Position numbers and translations under genes: made by a program | Origin: Fasciola hepatica | Lineage: Eukaryota > Platyhelminthes > Trematoda > Plagiorchiida > Fasciolidae | Reading direction: 5' to 3' | Assembly (NCBI GenBank): GCA_948099385.1 | Contig: CANUEZ040000024.1 | Span: forward strand, 19,790,001 to 19,854,000 | DNA: 64,000 bases | Part shown: positions 11,334 through 22,799 of the stretch, piece after piece | Numbering within the stretch: the stretch's first letter is position 1 | Layout of the letters: every line of letters starts with the position of its first letter | Notes under the pieces: generated by a model | What the model saw: the letters and a program-made list of their open reading frames with translations, nothing else | Databases searched by the model: none | Told to the model about the DNA's origin: nothing

Positions 11334-12699
11334 CTAAACTGATAGGACGTTCTGGCCCATCAGTAGCCGCACAATTCTTGGGAAGCTGGCAGGTTTTTCC
11401 GCATTGTCCGTGCTCAGCTTATCCAGCTGCAGCCACCTTGTTGAAAATGCATGACTCGGTCGGTAAGTGGCTTTTATGTGCCATACGGAACATGGTGGTA
11501 CCTCTTCTGACAACCTGATGTTGAACACGGTTTGGAAACAGGACAGCTGCTGGACAGATGCTCACACTTTAGAGAGGGAGAACAGGCCTTGGTTTCTTCA
11601 ACAAAATGCCCAAAGACCGGGTATACCACCATCCGGGAAAAGCTGACATTTCTCGGGTGCGTGCATTCCATTATATGACACTCACCTATCAGCTACGGCC
11701 GACAATGAACTACTGTGTTTTGGAGCGATCAATGTCGCTTCTGGGTGCCTTTTTCGTACATAATTCCTCCAACTGGGCGACCGTGAATACCCTCAAGCCT
11801 TGCTATCGGCATCCATTTTTCCTAAAGCACTTCGAGCAATCCGTGCCTCACGGGACACTAGGTACTGCTGATCTAGGAACCTGGGTTTGTACACTCTCCT
11901 TAAGATATCGTGAACGGCTCTAACGCACAAATTCTAGAGGAGCATTGGTAGTACACGAGTAATCCGGTCCATGATCTGCGGTGCATTAAGGTCTGACGCG
12001 CAATTTATCCGGGTGAGCGCTAATTCAAAGCTGAGCATTTCCAAGGACAGCTTGGTAAGAGCAGCTAAATCTTCCGTTAGAGTTTTCAAACTTTACAGTA
12101 AATCGTCGATCATTGAACCAGCAATCACGTGATCTTGCCCATGGAAACACCTCAAGGTTTCGCCAGCCCTATTTTATGCCTGTCTCGGGGGCAGCAGAAT
12201 ACATTCTGAAATCGAATCCCTTGCATTTACCTCGCCGTGATGCGTTACATAAAGCAGGCGCTGGCAGTAGTCCCGAACTCTGCCTTCGGCGTAATATTCA
12301 CACTGTTTCACAAACGTCCAACTGGTAGGTGAACGGTCAGAAACTGGTCCCTGTTCGGCTTTGGGTAAATCCAAGCGACAATCCACTGCGGGTGGAGCAT
12401 CTTTCTGCAAATGGTAATTATCCAGGGAGCATGGTAGATGCACAATGCGCAGTACTTCACTGGTGAGTTCATCTCTGTTGTCTGGGTTTTTCTTCCCGCT
12501 CGGCGAGTGCCAAACATAATTTTGCCATCTCCTTCTCATTTCTCACCTCGAGCAGCTTACGGTGCTTATCTAACTCCAACTGTTTCTTAATCTGCCTCTC
12601 CTTCAACTCAGCTCTAGTTGGAGGGATAACAGAATTTGGTCCAGGACAAACGGATATGCTACAACCTGGAAAAGAAACACGGCCAAAACCTACTGGCAA
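11334..12699 (-). pseudogene. BEL/Pao gag-protease remnant
   Basis: Minus strand, from 12699 downwards. First comes a basic and acidic coiled segment of BEL Gag (AELKERQIKKQLELD, then EKEMAKL and ALAEREE). Next is the DUF1759-like Gag core (LPK, then FVKQCEYY, then LLYVTHHGE.NARDSI.EC). At about 11600 is a zinc-knuckle-like stretch ending in CSTSGCQKRYHH, which mirrors the CxVxGCxxxHH pattern of BEL Gag-protease junctions. The frame at 11528-11334 ends in a WLQLDKLS...RLLMGQNV block resembling the end of the BEL protease domain (DUF1758). Frames are disconnected by stops. No BEL RT follows; the next domain downstream is Gypsy RT of remnant H, so the two are juxtaposed fragments rather than one element. 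Confidence 0.65.
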
Positions 12700-13220
12700 A
12701 CGGTTTTTTCACCTGCAGGGTATCGTTCTGTGACCCGGAGAGGTTTTGTCGAGTTTCGCCGTAATGTTATTTCTCAGCGATTGCCGAGGATATTGAGTAA
12801 AGCGAAGTCCGACCAGTGGAACGTTTGAAAGGCTCGTAGCGACCAATTTCGAAAGAATTCAAAACAGTGCCCATTCCAAATGGCTGCGGTGATATACATA
12901 ACAAATTAAGTGATTTTACAATGACCAAATCTTACTAGTTTTCCTCCTTGGCCCTCATGACCAAAATTGAACAAGTTGACCACTGCAGCTGAATTGCGGA
13001 ACAACGTCATAAACAGGTGGAATTACCAAACACGGTCATAGCGGAGTTCGAGCTGAGCGACTCATGCCCGAGGCAATGGTAAGGGTCCGATTTGTGACAA
13101 GGATTTAGTTCAATAAAACTAACAATCGGAATCCCGATAGAGATAGTCCGTACAAGTGAAACAATGCTGTTTTTAATATGGATGCTGATGAATGAAACAG
13201 GGCCCGCTGAACCCCCTACA
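12700..13220. other. No recognisable gene
   Basis: No motif recognised on either strand. The palm and fingers of element C's RT would be expected here but do not align, so C is truncated or replaced. Confidence 0.4.
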
Positions 13221-15120
13221 CTCGTCGCTAATCCTGCTGTTCCGGAACACGAGCCACCTCTTCGACGAATCTTCTAACGACCCCCCGATCACGGCGTTAC
13301 TATGAAAGCTTCTGAAGCCACACTAGGTAAGCCATCAATACACTTTCTCGGTTATACCATGGACACTAATGGAATTCGTCTAGCCGATGGTAAGGTCAAC
13401 CACGTTGTGGAACTTTCACTTCCGACAAGCCCTAAGCAGCTTACGCTTTTAAATGGCCTTGTCAGCTGCTACAATCGTTTCATCCAGAATCGTCCCGAAA
13501 CAGTGCAACCACTCGCCGACCTGTTGCGACGGAACCAACGACGGCCTGTCCGGGCATATCAAGCGAAAGAAGCTTCCAGCAGGCTGAGACATGCCTTGGC
13601 CTCCGTCTTTTTATTTCGCCACCCATATCCCACCGCTCCAGTAGGCAGTGCATTTGGTAGGCCAGTTGTCGCCATCGAATACCTCCTCCAGCTCCAGCAA
13701 GTGGCACACGGGAACCTTTTGCATTCCACCTTCACCGTCGGTCTCTAGCGGGAGCCAAATACGGAGCTTTCAGTCACGAACCACCCGCAATTTACACCGC
13801 ACTAGTGTCCTTCAGTCGCGTCCTTGAAGGGTGTCATCTTGGTGGACCATGCATTCCAAAAAGCTTCGGCTGGTACTCCCAGCGAGAGATACGACAAAAG
13901 GACTTTATCCGCCGGTTTTCTACGAACGTCCGAAGCATCTCGGGTTTAGCGGACGTAGCTTCTGATGCTCTGTTTTGCAAACACAACGTCACATCGCCTC
14001 TCAACTCACACATCCACTTGGGGGACCTGGCACGTATCCAAGTGGAGTCTGGTTTTCAACAGCCAGTCAGGGACAATAGCCCATGTGTGAGGGCTCCACC
14101 ACTCCCCTTGTTAAAGGGCACTATCCCTAGCGACACAATGCTGAACAGCCCCAGAATCATTTTTGCGATTTTGGAGTGCTTCGTGGTCTCTTGCATCCCG
14201 GCATCTAGTCCTTGTGCAAGCTCATCGGCTCTCGTCTCACCTGGCTCAACACGGACCTCGATGTTCGTTAATGGGCACGTTTCAGCGTGGTATGCCAAAG
14301 TGCCAGGGTTCATCGTCACATCGCCAGCCCTGTGGGCTCATTCAAAACACCTGACGTTGGCTTTTCTCAAGTTCATATAAACATTTTTGGCCAGTAACAT
14401 CCACCTCGTGGAATGAGTTTTTTTCTTACCGCTCCAAGCTTTTCACTTGTTGGCTTGAAGCTAAGCGTCGTCTGAAGTGTCCCGCAAGTCTGTCGCTCGA
14501 GTATTTCATGGAACGCCAGGTATCTTGTTTTGGCTGTCCTAACACGATCATTGTTGATCGAAGGACTCATTTCGAACCCGAGCCAATCTTTAAGTTCCTT
14601 CGAATAACCGGTGTGCAGCACATTCGCGAGACAGCATATCAGCACCAAGCAAACGGACTAGTCGAAAGCCTTTGCTGAACTGTGAAAGCATCCCTGAATT
14701 CGCACAACATCCCACAGAGGGAGGGTGCTTTGCCACTCCTACTATTAGATATTCGAAACACCTTGATAGGTGATGTTCCGTTTACGCCTGCATCACCGAC
14801 ATACAGAACTACATTACGTCTGCCCGGTAAATTTCTTATGGTCGGAGTCAAGGAGCCCACCAGGAACCGCAGGGGCTACGTCAATCACCCCACTATCCAC
14901 ATGCGTAACAGAGCAAACATTCAAATTCAACCATCCTCCCGACTGGCTTCTCCCCCACAAAAGATGGAACCATGCATACACGTGTTTCTTTATACACTAA
15001 ATTGTCGACCGTTGACTCCAGCTTATTCCGGCCCGCACAAGGTCCACCGGCGATCAGATAAAACATGGTCGCCTGAAGACGGCCAGTATCGATCGACCAA
15101 ACTCGGCATTCACTGACCGC
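13221..15120 (+). pseudogene. CsRn1-like pol remnant (element C)
   Basis: The plus strand aligns with Pol of the intact CsRn1 copies from just after the RT YIDD box (about 13230) to the end of Pol (about 15120). Recognisable blocks are LGKPSIHFLG, LNGLVSCYNRFI and LADLLR in the RT thumb and connection. RNase H tail and spacer follow (RRFSTN.RSISG at about 13910, then LGDLARIQ). The integrase zinc finger is shifted in frame after about 14160 (HGLLHPGI, WARFSVVCQ). Integrase core pieces reach the C-terminal domain near 15010 (VDS..., the counterpart of the [14 protein letters not shown] region). Multiple frameshifts and stops make it inactive. The fingers and palm of RT, protease and Gag are absent to the left. 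Its 3' region and LTR follow directly. Confidence 0.8.
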
Positions 15121-15712
15121 ATTATCCAGACCGTGCCAACCTGTGGCCAGCACCGGCCCACTACCGACAAGGGCCCTCTTATACCGCAAGAAACCTGCTC
15201 TAAAATACGGGACTCGCGGGTCGATTCCTCCATGGAAAACTGAAGATCTAATAGGCACGTCCTTCTTCCTACTCGTTACAATCAGCGCTTTGCTCTAACA
15301 CATATATTCTGCACATTTTACGCTCCGTACTTTTCAGTTGTACTGCTCACTCACTTCCAGGAGGCTCCGTTCGAGTGACCCTTGGAGAACGTACACGGAA
15401 TATCCGAAGATGCACCAAGTACTGGGCATTATTTCTGTTGTCGTTTTAGTGTTTTCTTGCCCTGTATATATTCCTGGAGGGTCTCTGTCCCTTTGTAAGT
15501 ATTTCAAGATCGAGTACAGGGGAGAGGTCACCCACTCATTTTATCTTTGAGTGAACCGTCCTGGTCGTTTCGGTCAAAAATTCCTTTAATCATCCTAGGG
15601 GCTGTGGAGCTAAAATGATTTCCAGTTGCAAATAGCTGGCCGGGTTTGGTCCCATTCATAGCGCTTCCTCACGCCTAAGGCTCACATCGGTCGACCGTCA
15701 GGAAAGAAGCTG
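15121..15712 (+). other. 3' non-coding region of element C
   Basis: It aligns by eye with the 3' non-coding region of the intact CsRn1 element (40460-40873). The shared word GGGGAGAGG(A/T) occurs at 15520 and 40674, and the following GGTC...AATCA.C(C/T)TAG block at 15570-15600 matches 40736-40760. The stretch ends in a purine-rich AGGAAAGAAG just before LTR-C, the expected place for the polypurine tract. Confidence 0.6.
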
Positions 15713-15985
15713 ATGCGAACCAGCAGATCAAAGGGTACAGAGCGAGAAACGACCAATGAAGTAGCACAAGAGCGCGTCTTTTAGTTGCGGTCGAACCAGG
15801 AATAGCCAATTTGAGGGGGGTGAAACAAAGTTCGTACACGGGGTGGCAACCAAGTTGATAACTGCCAGAAACGAATGCGTTGTGGACAGATTGATCGATC
15901 TGAGTGCGCTGTTGAGCTTGTGGATGAAGGTGACCGCTGATCCATTGGATTGAGGGGGTCTTGGTGCCGTGAATGAATGTCAACA
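15713..15985 (+). repeat. 3' LTR of element C (right end approximate)
   Basis: It starts TGCGAACCAG directly after the purine-rich run at 15696-15708, at the same place where CsRn1 copy 1 starts its LTR. Pieces of the same LTR recur at 7345-7445 and 7558-7720. The right end is not defined; similarity to the other copy fades near 15985. From there to element A's target site at 16233 I see nothing recognisable. Confidence 0.6.
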
Positions 15986-16236
15986 TTCTACATCTTTCAG
16001 CTGCTGTGCCGCCAACCGTCTTGGAGAACCCCCCGGCTGGAGGTCTTTCGCAGAGCTTTGATCTTGGAACCCGCATCACCAGAGGTAGTGAAACGCACTC
16101 CGGCTAACCACAGAATGAGCCGTATTTGAAAATGTCTTGCATTTATTCGGAAATAGAGCCACGATAGTCTGCATACATTCCTTCACACAGCTCACAGGAT
16201 GCAAGCCAGGGCTTTCAATTTGATTGCTGAAAGGGT

Positions 16237-16648
16237 TATAGAAGACGTTCGGGTGCGGCTGGCGAACGTGTCTCCTATCGGGTCTAGCAGCGAATACCAA
16301 CGATATCCCCTCTATCGGACGAATAGAGAAGACGTAAGTCGGTTTGCAGATGCGAGGTGTATTCTATATATCGTGGCACCGAAACAGTACCGATACGAGA
16401 AATACACCGAACGGAAAACGGAACGAAACGCGACGGCTGTGCTGAGAGCGAACCGCGAGCGAACCAACGAAAGTGAAAGTGATTTGAAACGAGGTCGACG
16501 GAAACCTCGGAAAAGTCAGTCCAGTAAAACGTAGGCAACCGGGGAACACTGAGGTCAATGTCAAACGTCAGAAAAGATCGTGGAGAAAATAGATCCAAAA
16601 TGGTGTCCAGAAAATAGTCATTTTCTCAAAACGATCGAGGTCACTACA
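16237..16648 (-). repeat. 3' LTR of element A
   Basis: 412 bp, seen as identical to 20340-20751. Its outer edge is preceded by the target duplication GGGT (16233-16236). Identical LTRs indicate recent insertion. Confidence 0.93.
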
Positions 16649-16663
16649 GCAGCCCCCCGCTAG
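16649..16663 (-). other. Polypurine tract of element A
   Basis: In element sense the sequence directly before the 3' LTR is TCTAGCGGGGGGCTGC, with a run of six G. Its position and composition fit the plus-strand primer site of an LTR retrotransposon. Confidence 0.6.
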
Positions 16664-17206
16664 AAAGCACGGAAAGCTTTCGAAAAAATGTCAAGGAGGA
16701 AAAGGCATACAAACGGTATTCGTGTGCGCGAATGCGTGCAAAATACGTGCATGTAGCTGTGCTGTAGGATGCTGACGGGCAGAATCCGTGGTATGCAGGA
16801 ACCGTAGGATGATGGTCGAGCGTAAACCAGATTCGTTGCCAATGACGTCGGTTGCGTAAATCGTCATCAAGGTGTGCCACACCAAAAACGTCCAGTGTCG
16901 GGTAACCGTTAACCAATATGATATCCGGAAGCCAAATCGATAGGTTCGTAAATGGGCAGGAACGAGAACGACAAGGCCGATCCGGAATGCAAACGTTGGT
17001 GCCAAAACTCTCCAGATTTCGTGGGACCAGCGAAGCGTACCATATGGCGAGGTTCCATGAAACAAAAAGAAACGAAAAACTGGTGTAGCAACCGCAATGG
17101 ACTTGACTAGAATACAGTAATAACTAATGAGGTATGTTAAATCGTGTCGAAACGATAAACACGAAAGTTATTACTGCGAAGAGCAATGGTTAAGATCGTG
17201 TTTGAC

Positions 17207-20158
17207 CTAGTCGCGAAAACGTGCTGGGCAAACGATCTTCCGACCGGAACGTGAGACGGGAGCCTCATTCACGGACGGGTGCGTAGGCGTGCTCTGCTGA
17301 CTTGAACGTGAGACAGTATTCTCATTCGAGGACGTAGCAGGGCCAACTGGCTGCTGACTTGAACGTGAGACGATAGCCTCATTCGAAGTCGTAGCAGTAC
17401 CAACTGGGTGCTGTCCTGAACGTGAGACGATAGCCTCATTCGAAGTCGTAGCAGGCAACGCTAACCGCAGACCTTGACGTGACACGGAAGTGTCGTCAAC
17501 AGGCAGTGCAGGGTTAACATCGAATCTCATGTCAGCGGGCGACACGCTATCATCAACGTACGCGGCTTTGAGACGATCGATGCTAACAGTATCGACGCGA
17601 CCGTGTCGATCAACCTTAAAGGTCTTATCGTGACGAGAAATCACGCGAAATGGACCTTCGTAAGGCTGTTGTAATGGTTTCCGTACCGAATCAACACGAA
17701 TGAATACATGCGAACAAGTTTCGAGTTCGGTCGGAACAAAAACCTGTCGTCGCTGCATTCGAGTCTGCGCCGGAGCGAGAGTTTGCATGTACGTAGACAA
17801 ACGATGAACGTAAGTCTGTACGGCAAGTGAATCTGTACTCCGTGGCGTAAAGAATTCCCCAGGCAGTCGTAATGTCGTGCCGTAGACAAGTTCTGCGGCG
17901 GAACATTGGATATCTGCCTTTATGCAAGTCCTGATACCAAACAGAACTAGCGGTAACGTTTCGTACCAGTCGGGGCTCTCGTGTGCTCTAAGAGCCGCTT
18001 TGAGTTGGCGATGAAAACGTTCGACTAAACCATTCGATGCCGGATGGTACGCGGTCGTGCGAATGCGTTCCGTACCCAGCATGTGAGTTAATGAAGAGAA
18101 TAGATCGGACTCAAATTGTTGCCCTCGATCGGTAGTGATTGTGGAAGGACAACCATATGAAGCTATCCATCGTTCTATCAGATGTCGAGCCACTGATTCG
18201 GCCGTGACGATAGAGATGGGAATAGCCTCGGGCCACCTCGTAAATCTATCGATGCACGTTAGTAAATAGGTATACCCGTGTGATGGGGTCAATGGACCCA
18301 CAATGTCTACGTGGATATGATCGAAGCGAGCATCAGGCGTAGCAAAAGTACCGATAGGCGAAGCTACGTGCCTATGCACTTTAGATCGTTGACATTGTAG
18401 ACACTGTTTTGCCCACATACGAACATCTTTATTCATGGACGGCCAGACGTATCGTGCAGCTACTAATCGGAGACTGGCTGCGATGCCTGGATGTGAGAGT
18501 CCATGAAGGGTATCGAACACGAGACGTCGATATGCAGAGGGTACGACTGGTCTAGGTATGCCAGTAGACATGTCGCAGAGTATCGTCCCAGCACTGGTGG
18601 CTAGAGGTACGGACTGACACTGTAGCGACGATGACTGAGCTGCTTCCATACATGAAGAATCCTGTGCCTGTGCGGCAGCCATGGCAGGGATGTCTAAAAC
18701 CGGAGATTTAATGGCATTAAGCGGAATACGCGACAAAGCATCTGCAACGCAGTTCGACTCACCTTTAACGTGTCGAAGGTCAGTCGTGAACTGAGAAATT
18801 TAGTCTAAATGTCTGACTTCTCGTGGAGAGTAACGATCAGACTTAGTATGCAATGCATACGTCAGAGGCTTATGGTCTGTAAAGAGGATGAAATATCGAC
18901 CCTCGACTGCATGGCGGAAGTGCTTAACGGCATTATATGCAGCCAGCAGTTCGCGACCAAAAGCACTATATTTGGTTTCCGTGGGATTGAGGCGTCGAGA
19001 GTAGAACTCTAATGGCTGCCATATCCCAGAAACAGACTGTTGCAGGACCGCTCCGATGGCAAAGTCGGATGCATCCACCGCTATGCTTAGCGTGGCGGAA
19101 GGAACTGGGTGCATGAGGAGCGTGGTCTGAGCTAATGTCGCTTTAATCTCCGAAAACGCTACTCGTGCGGCATCCGTAAGCGACAACTTACGTGGATTGC
19201 CACGAAGTAGGTCAGTTAATGGAAGCAAACGTTCAGCGGCATGGGGTATGAAACGACGATAAAAGTTAACTAACCCCAAAAATGCCTTGAGCTCCTTGAT
19301 TGAGGACGGTACGGCGTAATCTAAAATAGCGCGCACTTTATCCTCGCAAGGCTTAATACCCTCTCGAGTGATCTTGTGGCCGAGGAACACAAGTTCCGGC
19401 TTGCCAAGTTCACATTTATCAGGATTGACTACTATTCGATGTTCGGACAAACGTTGAAATAGTAGCGTCAAATGTTGGAAATGTTCATCTACGCTCGACG
19501 ATGCAATTAACAAGTCATCGATATAGACGTGAACAAATTCCAAGTCTCGTGTAATGCTATCGATAAACCTCTGGAATGTCTGAGCAGCATTTCGCAAACC
19601 AAAAGGCATACGTAGGAACTCAAACAAACCAAAAGGAGTCGTGACAGCGGTTTTCTCGACATCTTCAGCGGCGACTGGGATCTGGTGATAGGCTCGCACC
19701 AAATCGATCTTGGAAAATACAGTCGTGCCGTGAAGTGATGCCGTGATGTCGTGTATGTGGGGTATCGGATAACTATCGTAACGGGTAACCGAATTTAGTG
19801 CGCGATAGTCGCCACATGGTCGCCAGCTAACGCCATCTTTCTTAAGAACCATGTGCAGAGGTGAGGCCCATGGACTGTGAGAAGGACGAACAATACCTTT
19901 AGAAAGTAAAGTGTCAAACTCACGTTTGGCGAAAACCAATTTGTCCGGTGCCAGTCGGCGAGGTCGTGCCGTGACTGGTGGTCCGTTAGTGACAATGTGG
20001 TGTGCCACACGATCGGTCACTGTCTCTATCTCTTCAAATGGTTTAGTCAATATGGGGAATTTAATAAACAAAGACTGAAAATCGTGCGGAATGTTAGAAA
20101 ACAATCCTGTGATTCGGTGTGCATCTGTTCGAGCTGCAATACCCGTGCTTAAAAGCAA
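17207..20158 (-). pseudogene. pol: Pol of element A: RT-RNase H-integrase, one stop
   Basis: One long reading frame broken by a single TAA at 18797-18799. The first part (452 residues) starts in the protease-RT linker. It has FSKID at about 148-152, YIDD at about 212-215, and RNase H blocks VDASD, GREL and FTDHK. The second part (509 residues plus 21 codons upstream of its first possible start) continues RNase H (VADALSR) into integrase: H..H and C..C zinc finger (HGLSHPG, CLQCQ), then catalytic blocks VDIVGP, TTDRG and VERFHR. It ends in a C-terminal domain with 19-residue tandem repeats and a terminal SRSGRK...PARF block like that of CsRn1. The stop replaces what is F in the intact copies (LDFISQF). 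No ATG precedes the frame, consistent with normal expression by frameshift from a Gag that is now lost. Confidence 0.9.
17245..17475 (-). repeat. 57-bp tandem repeat in Pol C-terminus
   Basis: About four copies of a 57-bp unit sharing the word GAACGTGAGAC on the plus strand. It encodes a 19-residue repeat with core SNEAIVSRS. Units two and three (from about 17361 and 17418) are the most alike; outer units are diverged. It lies beyond the integrase C-terminal fold, in a tail that in the intact CsRn1 copies is Ser/Thr/Pro-rich but not repeated. Confidence 0.85.
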
Positions 20159-20192
20159 CCGCAGAAAAAGTGAGGTCTGTGTCGAGCTGCAT
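20094..20192 (-). pseudogene. gag: Leftover Gag start of element A (32 codons)
   Basis: The first ATG after the priming site opens a 32-codon frame that runs over the deletion junction into pol-derived sequence in the wrong frame and stops. Only its first codons can be original Gag. In the intact copies 281 Gag codons plus the protease lie between the same landmarks, so roughly 1.4-1.5 kb has been removed. Confidence 0.6.
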
Positions 20193-20323
20193 CTTATCCT
20201 CTGGCGTGCTTATGTTGCGATAATATATCGTAAAAAATATATATCGTGCAACGAAAGGAGGACGTGAAACAGCAATAAATCACAGACTCACCGGGCGGGC
20301 GAATAATCCAGGTGGTTCTGGAA

Positions 20324-20339
20324 GTTTCGGGCTCACCAA
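20324..20339 (-). promoter_or_regulatory. tRNA primer-binding site of element A
   Basis: In element sense TTGGTGAGCCCGAAAC follows the 5' LTR. TGG fits the CCA end of a tRNA. The first 12 bases match those in both CsRn1 copies, and the site resembles the tRNA-Trp site reported for the CsRn1 clade, but the tRNA was not verified. Confidence 0.75.
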
Positions 20340-20751
20340 TATAGAAGACGTTCGGGTGCGGCTGGCGAACGTGTCTCCTATCGGGTCTAGCAGCGAATAC
20401 CAACGATATCCCCTCTATCGGACGAATAGAGAAGACGTAAGTCGGTTTGCAGATGCGAGGTGTATTCTATATATCGTGGCACCGAAACAGTACCGATACG
20501 AGAAATACACCGAACGGAAAACGGAACGAAACGCGACGGCTGTGCTGAGAGCGAACCGCGAGCGAACCAACGAAAGTGAAAGTGATTTGAAACGAGGTCG
20601 ACGGAAACCTCGGAAAAGTCAGTCCAGTAAAACGTAGGCAACCGGGGAACACTGAGGTCAATGTCAAACGTCAGAAAAGATCGTGGAGAAAATAGATCCA
20701 AAATGGTGTCCAGAAAATAGTCATTTTCTCAAAACGATCGAGGTCACTACA
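20340..20751 (-). repeat. 5' LTR of element A
   Basis: 412 bp, same as 16237-16648. It is followed on the plus strand by the second copy of the target duplication, GGGT at 20752-20755. Confidence 0.93.
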
Positions 20752-20755
20752 GGGT

Positions 20756-22649
20756 CTTACCTATGCCTCCTTTGCAGTGACAGGCTCAACATAAAAACTT
20801 TGATTAACCCAAACCCCCTGTAGAGGCACTTTGGAGACACTAATATCAAGGGCAATAAATCATTTCTCCGAGCCAGTGAGTTTTGATCGCGCTTGGAATT
20901 CAGGTGTTTCTCAGGAGGCCATCTAGACTGAGTATTAGACAATCAGTTACCAGTGGCATTTGCTACCCTGCCACAACTAGGACCACTAGGCTGCCTGATT
21001 TCAGGAGCGGCTTAGAATCAGGCGCAAATCACCCGTCAGCATAATCTCCTCACAGTGTAGGGTTGGTCAATAATTACCAGGCTGTTTCCCTAGCACGCGC
21101 GTTCGCCAGCCTTTCTTCCTACGCATGGAACACCTGTCCGATAAAGTTGTACTCATCAGTATGCTGCCAAGGTAACCTAGCCAATTCTGTTCACAAACCA
21201 CGCGGAGGAGAAAACTGTGGCTAGGGAGAGAAAGGTTGGAGTATATTGAGATGGGGTGATTGCGTCTGGCAACAGAAAATTGTGTGCTGAACCCAAGTTG
21301 GGTTGAGGTTCACTGCAAGCGTCTCCTCCTCGAATTTCCACGGAAACGGTCTTCGGCTTCTGGCTTGGACGGGCTGTGTTGGTATTGCAGGAACTCTGCT
21401 TGTTTTGTCGACTACATTCATGGCATAGGCGAGAAGGTAAAACCGGACAGCAATAAAATAACTGCTTCGAGTTACGGAATGTCCACAAAGTTATCTTTCA
21501 AAGGAAGCACGACTAAGAATGGCGAGAGTAACTTCCTCAGTCTTCGAAAGAGTGATATCCGCAAGAATCATTGCTTCATCATCAGAAACAACCATGAATT
21601 TAGATCCAAACAAAAATCTATGTTGACGAGTAAATGACAGAAGAACAGCCAATGCCTTCTTCTGAATTCCAGGTTAATCTATTTAGCCAGCACCCTGTCT
21701 CCTTGAGACACAAGACCGGGTAACCGTATGGTTCCACAAGAGAACCACTTTCGGTAGGAACAACATTATAAGTAAGTGTTCAGAGTTATGAAATTTGAAG
21801 TGAGCACAAAAATGTTTTGGTTCTTAATAATCAAAAGGAGACGCAGAGTGTTACTGTGAACAAAGGGCCAACTTGAGGTGCCAGTGGATGAAAGGCGGGA
21901 GATCGCTTCCTTTGCAGTAGAAAACTGGGGAAAAATTCGGGAAAAGTGTTTTCAAAAACCAACACGGTAAGCAAAGGAGCTATAGTATAGGATGCCGGTT
22001 CAAAAACGTCTTGTTAACCAACTAACCGAGAAATTCAAGAGGTGCTGGAAGAAAAACACGCCTGAACGGGTTGAAGGCTACTTAAAATTAAATATTCACT
22101 GCTACAATGAATGCGATTTTTCATCGCGGATTGACTTTTGGGACAATGAATTACTAAACCCTCTTGGTGACATCCTACTCTAACATATCCTTCAGTAAGC
22201 AGCTGCGTGACTGTCTGAGAGAGGATGAAAGGAAGTATGGGTATAGCGCCTCGGGGAACCGGGGGATGTTCGAAGAATCTCAAGAGCGAAAACGATGCTT
22301 GCTGCCAGCAGTAGAAGCCGGTGCGAAGAACAGGTGGGTTTTGGCTAAGTCCATCTGTTTGACGAGAAAATATCACAGGACCGCCACGCGGAAGGAAGTG
22401 ATGGAAAAGCCCTACTTGTTGGAAGAAACTTTCTGGGCTATGTCGGATAGGCTCAGAGGATCTATTTTACGTGCCGTAAATTCAGACACGTGCAAGCAAC
22501 CCCGCCGATTGCAGCCTTCCCGATGCCAGCCGTTGGAACATTTTATTGCAAAATCGACATCAAGGAAAGTCGAACAGGAATTCAGGCTATGATGAACCTG
22601 GCCAAGGAAGTCTAAAGCGCACAAGAGATTTCAGACGTGTTTGACTTTG
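20756..22649. other. No recognisable gene
   Basis: Two plus-strand open frames (21260-21637, 125 codons; 22164-22592, 142 codons) show no motif I know and may be chance. A short block near 20925-20945 resembles 48510-48530 (GACT.AGTATTA.ACAATC), perhaps a shared old repeat. The 5' part of element B's LTR would be expected at the right end but does not align before about 22650. Confidence 0.4.
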
Positions 22650-22795
22650 TAAATACCTGGAGATGACTGAGTTTGAAGTTGTAAATTCGCGACCGAAAAT
22701 TACCTCAGATAATCGTAGCCACTTAGCTCCAAGCTCTGAGCGGTTTTTATATTGTTCCATGCCACAGGGCTTTTCAAGGCTTGTCTATTGCTGTA
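22650..22795 (+). repeat. LTR fragment of element B (5' side)
   Basis: It aligns with about 32970-33115 in the 3' region of B. Landmarks are GACTGAGTTTGAA, AAATT(C/A), GACC.AAAATTACC and TTGTTC.ATGCCACAG. It precedes B's Gag remnant, as a 5' LTR should. The pair suggests that B once had two LTRs whose copies are now diverged. Confidence 0.6.
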
Positions 22796-22799
22796 AAGA

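Larger units (their letters stand above)
16237..20751 (-). mobile_element. Gypsy/CsRn1-type element A, gag-deleted
   Basis: A 4,515-bp element bounded by two 412-bp LTRs in which I saw no difference. In element sense the LTR runs TGTAGTGACC...CTTCTATA. A 4-bp target duplication GGGT lies at 16233-16236 and 20752-20755. The priming site TTGGTGAGCCCG adjoins the 5' LTR (20339 leftwards) and a purine tract adjoins the 3' LTR. The ends are therefore those of a normally integrated retrotransposon. The interior is not complete: only about 150 bp separate the PBS from a pol frame that begins in the protease-RT linker, so Gag and protease are missing. Pol has one stop. The element probably moved using proteins supplied in trans. 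It lies to the right of the decayed LTR of element C. Confidence 0.93.

Noticed and set aside
15220..15240. GGGTCGATTCC, a B-box-like word
   Set aside because: No A box or cloverleaf around it; it lies in the decayed Pol tail and 3' region of element C.
18809..19012. Plus-strand open frame opposite the pol stop of element A
   Set aside because: Short antisense shadow of RNase H with no motif.
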